From: an uncultured Azospirillum sp.
GTDB taxonomy: Bacteria > Pseudomonadota > Alphaproteobacteria > Azospirillales > Azospirillaceae
DNA length: 5,230 nt
Direction of reading: 5' to 3'
NCBI GenBank assembly: GCA_937960755.1
Contig: CALGOL010000046.1
Span: forward strand, 1 to 5,230
Made by a program: the position numbers and the translations under genes. Numbering within the stretch: position 1 is the stretch's first letter; each line of letters opens with the position of its first letter. The notes under the pieces are model-generated. The model was not told where the DNA came from. It was given only the letters and a program-made list of their open reading frames with translations, and ran no database searches. Of the stretch, positions 1 through 4,213 are shown piece by piece.

Positions 1-47
1 ACGAGATTACAAGGTGACTGGAGTTCAGACGTGTGCTCTTCCGATCT
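1..47 (+). other. Illumina TruSeq index adapter (sequencing artefact)
   Basis: This is not genomic DNA. Bases 1-7 (ACGAGAT) match the end of the P7 flow-cell tail, bases 8-13 (TACAAG) are the reverse complement of TruSeq index 12 (CTTGTA), and bases 14-47 match the TruSeq Read 2 primer site, beginning GTGACTGGAGTTCAGACG and ending GCTCTTCCGATCT. The order and spacing are exactly those of the library adapter, recalled from the published oligo design. True sequence starts at base 48. The junction creates a false TAG stop (minus strand, 46-48) that appears to close phnX. Any reading frame crossing bases 1-47 is spurious. Confidence 0.97.
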
Positions 48-711
48 ACGGCAGCCCCACCTCGTTGCCGCAATCGACCAGCGCAATGGTCCACATGCCG
101 GCGTTCAAGCCTTCCTCCACGTCGACCACGGTGTCGCCGATCTTGACGCAGGCTTCCACCGGGTGAACGTCGAGTTCAATCAGGCATTTCAGCGCCATCG
201 CCGGGCCGGGGCGGCCAGAGGGCGTCTCGCCGGCGCAAACGCAAGCGTCGGGGACATAGCCTTGGCGCGCCGCGGCGGCGAGAACCACTTCCATCACCGG
301 GCGGGGGTAGCCGGTGGTGGAGCCGATCTTCAGTCCGCGGGCGCGCAGCGCCGCGACGGCCTCCAGCGCGCCGGGGATCAAGCCGGCGTAATTCTCCACC
401 ACCGCCACCTGCAACGGCATGAAGGTGGCGTAGATGGCGTCAATGTCGGCTTCAGTCACGGCGGCGCCGTGGCGCGCTTCCCAAGCTGCGGCGACCGGCG
501 GCATGGCGGCGACGGCCTTGATGTGGTCGCGCTTGGGCGTGCCCATCGGCCCGCGCGCCTGTTCCAGCGTGATGTCGACGCCGTGGCGGCGGAAGGCTTC
601 GATGAAGGCCCCGGCGGGGGCGAGGCAGCCGAAATCCACCACGGTGCCGGCCCAATCCAGCACCACGGCGCGGAGCGGCCCGCGATAGCGGCGGGCGTAA
701 GCGAAGGTCAT
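48..711 (-). CDS. phnX: Phosphonoacetaldehyde hydrolase (phosphonatase), 3' end missing
   Basis: PhnX hydrolyses the C-P bond of phosphonoacetaldehyde to give acetaldehyde and phosphate, the second step of 2-AEP breakdown in the cytoplasm. It belongs to the HAD superfamily. Counting from ATG 711, 221 residues are visible. They include the nucleophile Asp19 in VVLDWAGTVVD, the family-specific Schiff-base Lys60 in GPMGTPKRDH, the phosphate-binding STTGYPRP (Thr133), Arg167, and the Mg-binding acidic motif KIGDTVVDVEEG (Asp193, Asp197). All keep one constant offset from the Bacillus cereus enzyme (Asp12, Lys53, Thr126, Arg160, Asp186, Asp190). The ATG at 711 is preferred over an in-frame TTG at 732, because AGGA lies 9 nt before it and the TTG would overlap the phnW stop. 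The gap to phnW is 17 bp, so the two genes are probably co-transcribed. The family is about 270 residues, so roughly 40-50 are lost at the contig end. The apparent stop at 46-48 uses two adapter bases and is false. Confidence 0.95.
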
Positions 712-728
712 CGGTTCAATTCCTGTCT

Positions 729-1850
729 TCAAGCGGCGGCGGGGGCGCCGGAAGCCGCGCCCATTTCCGCCATCACGGCGGCGACGGCGGCGAGCGCGCG
801 GCGGATGTCGTTGCGGTCGATGCGGCCGATGCAGCCCATGCGGAAGCTGTCGGCCACCGTCAGCTTGCCGGGATAGATGACGAAACCGCGTTCCCGCAGC
901 CGGTCGTAGAAATCGGCGAAGACGAAACGCGGGTCGGCCGGCATGCGGAAGGTGACGATGATCGGCGCCTGCGCCGCGTCGGGCAGCAGGGTTTCAAACC
1001 CCAAGGCCCGCATGCCGGAAACCAGTTCGGCGCAATTGTCGCGATAACGCCGGCCGCGGCCTTCGACGCCGCCTTCCGCCGCGTGCTCGGCCAGGGCCTG
1101 ATGGAACGCCGCCAGCACATGGGTCGGCGGGGTGAAGCGCCATTGGCCGTTGGCCTCCAGCGCTTTCCATTGGTCGCAAAGGTCGAGGCTGAGGGAATGG
1201 GCGTTGCCTTCCGCCGCCGCCAGCGCCTTGCGCTCGACAATGACGAAACCGACGCCGGGCGCGCCCTCAAGGCATTTGTTGGACGACGCCGCCAAAGCTT
1301 GAAACGGGATGTCGCGGGCGTCGACCGGCAGCGCGCCGAACGCGCTCATCGAATCCACCAGCAAGGCGCGGCCATGGCGAGCGGTCACGTCGGCGACCTC
1401 CGCCAGCGGGTTGAGCACGCCCGAGGTGGTCTCGCAATGCACCACCGCCACATGGGTGATCGCCGGATCGGCGGCCAGCGCCTTATCCAGCGCGTAAGCC
1501 GACACCGGCTGATCTTCCGGCGCTTCGATGGCCGCCGTCTCCAGCCCGATGACGCGGGCGATGCGCAGCATGCGCTGACCGTAAGCGCCGTTGACCAGCA
1601 CCAGCAGCTTGCCGTCGGGCGGAACCAGCGTGCCGATCATCGCCTCCACCGCGAAGGTGCCGGAACCTTGCATCGGCACGGCGACGTGGGTCTCCATCGC
1701 GCCAGCCAGCTCCGGCAGCCGGCGGCGGATGTCGGCGTTGATCTGGATGAAAGCGGCGTCGCGCGAGCCCCAATCCTTCAGCATCGCCTGCTTGACGGTG
1801 GCCGACGTGGTGAGCGGGCCGGGGGTGAGGAGAATGGGATCGGCGGTCAT
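729..1850 (-). CDS. phnW: 2-aminoethylphosphonate:pyruvate transaminase
   Basis: PhnW transfers the amino group of 2-AEP to pyruvate, giving phosphonoacetaldehyde and alanine. It is a cytoplasmic, PLP-dependent class V aminotransferase. The 373 residues fit the family length of about 365-370. Visible landmarks are the N-terminal ILLTPGPL typical of the subfamily, the PLP phosphate-binding GSGTFAVEA (62-70), HCETTSG (138-144), the PLP-ring Asp166 in LLVDSMSAFGA, the Schiff-base Lys192 in ASSNKCLEGAPGVGFV, and Arg337 in DSFRMGCIG, the likely substrate carboxylate/phosphonate contact. The ATG at 1850 is chosen because it gives the family N-terminus and has GGAG 8 nt upstream. A longer GTG-type frame to 1946 adds 32 residues of unrelated sequence and runs into the regulatory region. 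phnX follows after 17 bp. The last eight or so residues form a small Ala/Gly/Pro tail of no recognised function. The gene is divergent from the LysR regulator, its probable controller. Confidence 0.97.
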   Translation of the reverse strand: MTADPILLTPGPLTTSATVKQAMLKDWGSRDAAFIQINADIRRRLPELAGAMETHVAVPMQGSGTFAVEAMIGTLVPPDGKLLVLVNGAYGQRMLRIARVIGLETAAIEAPEDQPVSAYALDKALAADPAITHVAVVHCETTSGVLNPLAEVADVTARHGRALLVDSMSAFGALPVDARDIPFQALAASSNKCLEGAPGVGFVIVERKALAAAEGNAHSLSLDLCDQWKALEANGQWRFTPPTHVLAAFHQALAEHAAEGGVEGRGRRYRDNCAELVSGMRALGFETLLPDAAQAPIIVTFRMPADPRFVFADFYDRLRERGFVIYPGKLTVADSFRMGCIGRIDRNDIRRALAAVAAVMAEMGAASGAPAAA

Positions 1851-1944
1851 TTTGGGCGCTCCGGGCGAGATGGCGCCGAACAATGACGCCGAGCGATGCG
1901 GAAAAACTGGACCGCGAGGGTGCGCTCGCCCTATCCATAACTCC

Positions 1945-1987
1945 AATCAATTTGATCTATGGGTCCATAGATGAAATCTATCAATTT
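1945..1987. promoter_or_regulatory. Candidate LysR operator between phnW and phnR
   Basis: A strong AT-rich dyad lies in a GC-rich background. ATCTATGG (1955-1962) and CCATAGAT (1965-1972) are perfect 8-bp arms around a 2-bp centre. The symmetry extends outward to 1950-1977, with 12 of 13 pairs matching. Next to it sits a second small dyad, ATCAA-T-TTGAT (1946-1956). The octamer ATCAATTT occurs at 1946 and again at 1980 (34 bp apart), and ATCTAT at 1955 and 1976 (21 bp, about two helical turns). Divergent promoters controlled by a LysR protein commonly carry such paired dyads. The main dyad includes the phnR ATG (1971-1973), which would suit autorepression. A possible phnW promoter on the minus strand is TTGATA (1984-1979), 17 bp, CATAGA (1961-1966 on the complementary strand); it is weak at the -10. 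Binding is inferred from symmetry and position only. Confidence 0.6.
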
Positions 1988-2870
1988 CGCCCAGTTGCGC
2001 GCCTTTCACGCCGTCGCCATCGAAGGCGGCTTCACCAAGGCGGCGCGGGTGCTGAACGTCAGCCAGCCCACCTTGTCGCAAGAGGTCAAGGCGCTGGAGG
2101 AAACCCACGGCGTGCGCCTGTTGGAGCGCGGCAAGCGCAGCGTGACGACCACCCCGGCGGGGGAAACCTTGCTGGCCGCCGCCCGCCGGCTGTTCGCGGC
2201 GGAGCAGGAGGTGCTGCAATTGCTGGCGGGCGCCCACCATCTGGAAGGCGGGACGCTGGCCTTGGGGGCGGACAGCCCGATGCACGCTATGCCGCTGCTG
2301 GCCGCCTTCACCCGCCGCCATCCGGGGCCGAAGGTGACGGTGACCATGGGCAATTCCGCGACGCTGCTGGCCGGGCTGTTCGACTCCCGCCTTGACGTCG
2401 CCGTGCTGGCAGACGCGCCGGGCGACGGCCGGCTTTACGTCATGCCGCTGCGGCGCGACCCGGTGTGCGCCCTGCTGCCGGCCAAGCATCCGTTGGCGCG
2501 GCGGCGCAGCCTGCGTTTAAGCGATTTGGCGGGGGAGACCCTGCTGCTGCGCGAGCCGGGCTCAATGACCCGGCGGCTGGTGGAGCAGGCGCTGCACCAG
2601 GCGGAGGTGGAGGGGGCGTCCCGCCTGGTCATCGCCACCCGGGAAGCGGTGGTGGAGGCGGCGGCGCAAGGGCTTGGCGTGGGTTTCGTGTCGGAAGCTG
2701 AGTTCACCGGCGATCCAAGGTTGGTCTTGCGGCCATTCAGCGACGCGAGGATTGAAATGGACGAGTTTGTCGTCTGCCTGCGCGACCGCCGCCGCCTTGG
2801 CGTGGTGCGGGCCTTCGTCGAGGTGGCCAAGGAGCTGGCGGCCCAGGAGGGTGTGGCGTCGCACGCATGA
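1971..2870 (+). CDS. phnR: LysR-family regulator of 2-AEP catabolism
   Basis: This is a LysR-type transcriptional regulator of 299 residues, the usual family length. The N-terminal winged helix-turn-helix (about 1-62) shows FAQLRAFHAVAIEGGFTKAARVLNVSQPTLSQEVKALEE, followed by LLERGKRSVTTTPAG and the linker helix (63-90). The periplasmic-binding-protein-like effector domain spans about 92-290. The sequence style (MKSINFAQLRAFHAV) and the location beside phnW fit the subfamily described as 2-AEP-catabolism-associated LysR regulators. The inferred role is to sense 2-AEP or an intermediate and activate phnWX and transport genes. The ATG at 1971 gives the standard LysR N-terminus, but its ribosome site is poor (GGG, 7 nt upstream), and the ATG lies inside the candidate operator. 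The gene is divergent from phnW, with 120 bp between the two starts. No clear terminator follows; the next promoter begins 6 bp after the stop. The symbol phnR is used by analogy and the ligand is not shown by sequence. Confidence 0.9.
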   Translation: MKSINFAQLRAFHAVAIEGGFTKAARVLNVSQPTLSQEVKALEETHGVRLLERGKRSVTTTPAGETLLAAARRLFAAEQEVLQLLAGAHHLEGGTLALGADSPMHAMPLLAAFTRRHPGPKVTVTMGNSATLLAGLFDSRLDVAVLADAPGDGRLYVMPLRRDPVCALLPAKHPLARRRSLRLSDLAGETLLLREPGSMTRRLVEQALHQAEVEGASRLVIATREAVVEAAAQGLGVGFVSEAEFTGDPRLVLRPFSDARIEMDEFVVCLRDRRRLGVVRAFVEVAKELAAQEGVASHA

Positions 2871-2875
2871 ACTTA

Positions 2876-2904
2876 TTGCCAAATATACGGTTAGCCCGTA
2901 TTTT
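2876..2904 (+). promoter_or_regulatory. Promoter with embedded dyad upstream of brnT
   Basis: A sigma70-like promoter is seen: -35 TTGCCA (2876-2881, five of six), a 17-bp spacer, and -10 TATTTT (2899-2904, four of six). An inverted repeat fills the spacer and overlaps the -10: ATACGG (2885-2890), loop TTAGC, CCGTAT (2896-2901), with two further flanking A-T pairs (2882-2883 with 2903-2904). Toxin-antitoxin operons are usually repressed by their antitoxin binding a palindrome in exactly this position, so this is a likely operator for the downstream XRE protein. The binding protein is inferred. Confidence 0.6.
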
Positions 2905-2939
2905 ATGGTTGTAAGGCGCAGAAGGGGAGCGCTTGTTCG

Positions 2940-3212
2940 TTGTTCACTTTCGACCCGACGAAGAACGTTAGGAACATCGCCAAGCATGGCCTCGAATTGG
3001 CGTTCGGCGCGCTAGTTCTGGCCGATCCCTACGCGGCGGAAGAGATCGACGACCGCATGGACTATGGGGAAACCCGTTGGAACGCTTTGGGCATGGTGGA
3101 TGGCGTCGTTTACGTCTTAACCTATGTTGATCGCGATGACGGCCCGCACTTCATCTCGGTGCGGCGCGCAGCGGCAAAGGAAATCACCCGGTATATTCAG
3201 GTGCGGGGCTGA
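2940..3212 (+). CDS. brnT: BrnT-family toxin (predicted ribonuclease)
   Basis: The product is a 90-residue protein with the features of the BrnT (COG2929) toxins, which are small RelE-like-fold ribonucleases that block growth by cutting mRNA. Visible family signatures are the N-terminal FTFDPTKNVRNIAKHGLEL (2-20), an acidic middle with ADPYA, DYGETRWNALGMVDGVVYVLTYV (41-63), and the C-terminal strand-helix ISVRRAAAKEITRYIQ (72-87). Length and motif order match a complete toxin. The start is TTG at 2940, with GGAG 10 nt upstream (2926-2929). No ATG or GTG fits, and this start gives the expected N-terminus. The rare start may keep toxin synthesis low, an inference. The XRE gene follows after 53 bp on the same strand, so toxin precedes antitoxin, as in brnTA operons. 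Activity has not been shown, but no key element looks missing. Confidence 0.85.
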   Translation: MFTFDPTKNVRNIAKHGLELAFGALVLADPYAAEEIDDRMDYGETRWNALGMVDGVVYVLTYVDRDDGPHFISVRRAAAKEITRYIQVRG

Positions 3213-3265
3213 AGCACTCGCCGAGCGTCGGTAAAGCAGCCCAGATAATGAAAGGACATAGCGTC

Positions 3266-3529
3266 ATGACGGATACTCTTGAAGACGCCCCTCTCAGCGA
3301 CACGACGCTTGCAGGGATGAGGCCCATGCCGCTCGCCAAGCGCGCCCGCTTGCGGGCCGGGCTCAGTCAGCAGGCTTTCGCCGAAGTTTACGGCTTGCCG
3401 ATAGGCTCCTTGCGCGACTGGGAGCAGCGCCGCAGCGAACCGGACGCCGCAGCGGTCGCCTATTTGACCGCCATCGCCAATGAGCCGGAAGCCGTCGCCG
3501 CCGCCTACAACAAGCCGGCCGCCGCCTAA
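3266..3529 (+). CDS. XRE/HTH-type antitoxin of the BrnT toxin
   Basis: This is an 87-residue DNA-binding protein. Residues 23-72 form an XRE-type helix-turn-helix, with LAKRARLRAGLSQQAFAEVYG, then LPIGSLRDWEQRRSEPD and a final helix AVAYLTAIANEPEAVAAAY. The tail is KPAAA. The position behind brnT suggests it neutralises BrnT and represses the operon through the dyad at 2882-2904. Classical BrnA antitoxins are ribbon-helix-helix proteins, so this is a non-classical partner. The ATG at 3266 is chosen because AAAGGA (3251-3256) lies 9 nt upstream; an in-frame ATG at 3248 would place that ribosome site inside the gene. It resembles the convergent XRE protein at 3554-3919 in the HTH (shared LRDWE, REP/SEP, PEAV) but lacks that protein's N-terminal 35 or so residues. 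The stop codon lies within a 26-bp direct repeat found again at 4188-4213. The antitoxin role is inferred from context. Confidence 0.8.
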   Translation: MTDTLEDAPLSDTTLAGMRPMPLAKRARLRAGLSQQAFAEVYGLPIGSLRDWEQRRSEPDAAAVAYLTAIANEPEAVAAAYNKPAAA

Positions 3530-3544
3530 CCCCGCCGCCACGCC
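3519..3544 (+). repeat. 26-bp direct repeat, copy 1 (other copy 4188-4213)
   Basis: This copy spans the last codons and TAA stop of the first XRE gene plus 15 bp beyond. The same 26 bases recur at 4188-4213, offset by 669 bp, beginning CCGCCGCCTAACC and ending GCCACGCC. Similarity continues with small gaps as GGGT and TGCGG (3545-3553 versus 4215-4226). At the second site these bases encode the end of the permease (QAWRRG and stop, minus strand). Here, therefore, the segment after the TAA looks like a copied piece of the permease 3' end. The sequence is GC-rich, but the exact match including TAA and ACGCC is too long for composition alone. Confidence 0.8.
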
Positions 3545-3553
3545 GGGTTGCGG

Positions 3554-3919
3554 CTACGGCGCTTCGGCGCGCAACGCGGCGCGAACCGCCTCCGGTCGGC
3601 GGGCGATCACTTTCAACAGCGTCTGCGCAGGCCCCTCCGGCTCGCGACGGTGATTCTCCCAGTCCCGCAAGGTCCAGATATTGACGCCGAAATCTTGGGC
3701 GAACTGCTCTTGCGTCAACCCCATGCCCACCCGTAGCGCGCGGACGTCGACGGCGTTATCCCGCACGACGAAGTCCGCGGGATTGGCGTCGGCCAAATCC
3801 GGCGCCAAATCCGTGTCGGCGGCGATCTGGCGGGCGATGTCGTCATCCGTTGCGGCGCGCATCTTGGACGGGTCGGCGGGCTTGGCGTTCGCCACGTCAT
3901 TCAGGGAAAAACGCGTCAT
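3554..3919 (-). CDS. Orphan XRE/HTH antitoxin-like protein
   Basis: This is a 121-residue protein. The N-terminal part (about 17-45) is SKMRAATDDDIARQIAADTDLAPDL, an acidic helical segment of the kind seen at the front of BrnA-like and related antitoxins. An XRE helix-turn-helix follows (about 58-107): VRALRVGMGLTQEQFAQDFGVNIWTLRDWENHRREPEGPAQTLLKVIARRPEAV. The start ATG at 3919 is supported by AAGGAG 10 nt upstream. The gene is convergent with the first XRE gene, with 24 bp between their ends. In this family a toxin gene is expected just upstream on the same strand. Instead there are 74 bp, a hairpin repeat (3994-4071) and what looks like the first codons of a brnT (4137 downward). I infer that it is the surviving antitoxin of a broken BrnT module. 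It might still act as a repressor or neutralise the neighbouring BrnT, but neither is shown. Confidence 0.8.
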   Translation of the reverse strand: MTRFSLNDVANAKPADPSKMRAATDDDIARQIAADTDLAPDLADANPADFVVRDNAVDVRALRVGMGLTQEQFAQDFGVNIWTLRDWENHRREPEGPAQTLLKVIARRPEAVRAALRAEAP

Positions 3920-3993
3920 ACTTCAGCCGCTCCTTTCCGACCAGCCCCCACCCCCGTTCGTTCTTACACCAATCCGCCGAAAAATTAACCTTT

Positions 3994-4071
3994 GTCACCC
4001 CCGCGAAGGCGGGGGTCCACCTCATGAGAAACGTTGCTGAAAAGGTGGATTCCCGCCTTCGCGGGAATGAC
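3994..4071. repeat. Paired-hairpin intergenic repeat (REP/BIME- or MITE-like, 78 bp)
   Basis: Two inverted 29-bp arms (3994-4022 and 4043-4071) match at 25 of 29 positions around a 20-bp centre (4023-4042). Each arm is itself a hairpin: ACCCCCGC-GAAG-GCGGGGGT (3997-4016) and ATTCCCGC-CTTC-GCGGGAAT (4049-4068), both with 8-bp stems and 4-nt loops. GTCA and its complement mark the outer ends. The second arm resembles the widespread ATTCCC...GGGAAT repeats of Proteobacteria, including Neisseria dRS3. Such elements are often misread as peptides like TPAKAGVH and SRLRGNDG, which appear here on the plus strand. No transposase is present, so the element would move, if at all, by help from elsewhere. 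It sits between the orphan XRE gene and the brnT remnant. Confidence 0.9.
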
Positions 4072-4080
4072 GGTGAAGGG

Positions 4081-4100
4081 TCAATCTTTAGGAAGATTGA
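4081..4100. other. Small AT-rich hairpin
   Basis: TCAATCTT (4081-4088), loop TAGG, AAGATTGA (4093-4100) form a perfect 8-bp stem with a 4-nt loop, 9 bp from the paired-hairpin repeat. It overlaps the last codons of the brnT-like remnant. On the plus strand a TTTT run follows only after 10 bp, so it is a poor terminator candidate. It may be a by-product of the insertion or deletion event that broke the toxin gene. Confidence 0.5.
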
Positions 4101-4137
4101 TATTATCGCTTTTGTTCGGGTCGAAGTCGAAAATCAT
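4081..4137 (-). pseudogene. Truncated brnT-like toxin remnant (N-terminal codons only)
   Basis: From ATG 4137 on the minus strand, an 18-codon frame reads MIFDFDPNKSDNINLPKD and then stops at 4081-4083. The first ten residues match the start of BrnT proteins and the intact toxin in this window (FTFDPTKN versus FDFDPNKS). The frame then drifts and ends 9 bp before the paired-hairpin repeat. No central (YGETRW-like) or C-terminal (ISVRRA-like) toxin motif is found between here and the orphan XRE gene. Only about 217 bp separate this ATG from the XRE start, of which 78 are repeat, too little for a full toxin of about 270 bp. Orientation and gene order fit a former toxin-antitoxin pair. The match is short, so confidence is moderate. 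Confidence 0.5.
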
Positions 4138-4143
4138 CGGGAG

Positions 4144-4149
4144 ATTATA
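4144..4149 (-). promoter_or_regulatory. Perfect -10 hexamer before the brnT remnant
   Basis: On the minus strand TATAAT lies at 4149-4144, six bases before the ATG of the brnT-like remnant. The -35 is weak (TTGGCG at 18 bp or TGGCGG at 17 bp). Transcription starting about seven bases after the hexamer would begin at or next to the ATG, implying a leaderless mRNA. No ribosome site precedes that ATG, which agrees. If still active, this promoter would read through the repeat into the orphan XRE gene. Confidence 0.4.
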
Positions 4150-4187
4150 GGGCGCCGCCATAGTCGCCGCCAACGGCAAACCGAAAC

Positions 4188-4213
4188 CCGCCGCCTAACC
4201 CCGCCGCCACGCC
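4188..4213 (+). repeat. 26-bp direct repeat, copy 2 (other copy 3519-3544)
   Basis: This is the partner of copy 1. On the minus strand it covers the permease stop (TAG, 4197-4195) and its last codons (WRRG), so this side belongs to the permease gene. On the plus strand, bases 4160-4198 read IVAANGKPKPAA and a TAA stop. This resembles the tail of the first XRE protein (AVAAAYNKPAAA and TAA). The copy may therefore preserve an old xre-permease convergent junction, with the second antitoxin module lying between the two copies. Confidence 0.75.

Noticed and set aside
31..876. Long plus-strand open frame of 281 codons
   Set aside because: It begins in adapter sequence and lies antisense to phnX and phnW, which have clear catalytic motifs. 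It is a GC-rich shadow frame.
1083..1886. Plus-strand open frame of 267 codons
   Set aside because: It is antisense to phnW, with Arg/Gly/His-rich composition and no family motif.
1851..1946. N-terminal extension of phnW to a start at 1946
   Set aside because: The added 32 residues do not resemble the family. The ATG at 1850 has a ribosome site and gives the standard N-terminus, and the extension occupies the divergent promoter region.
1947..2489. Minus-strand open frame of 180 codons opposite phnR
   Set aside because: It is the antisense shadow of the LysR gene, whose HTH and effector domain are intact.
3920..3993. Possible C-terminal remnant of the second toxin between the repeat and the orphan XRE gene
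   Set aside because: I read all three minus-strand frames. None gives the ISVRRA...RY-type ending of BrnT; the residues seen (for example NERGWGLVGKERLKYD) match no toxin motif.
3994..4071. Two similar repeats as a short CRISPR array
   Set aside because: The two units are inverted, not direct, each is a hairpin, there is a single spacer-like centre, and no cas gene is nearby.
4081..4100. Rho-independent terminator
   Set aside because: The stem is AT-rich and no T-run follows directly on either strand.
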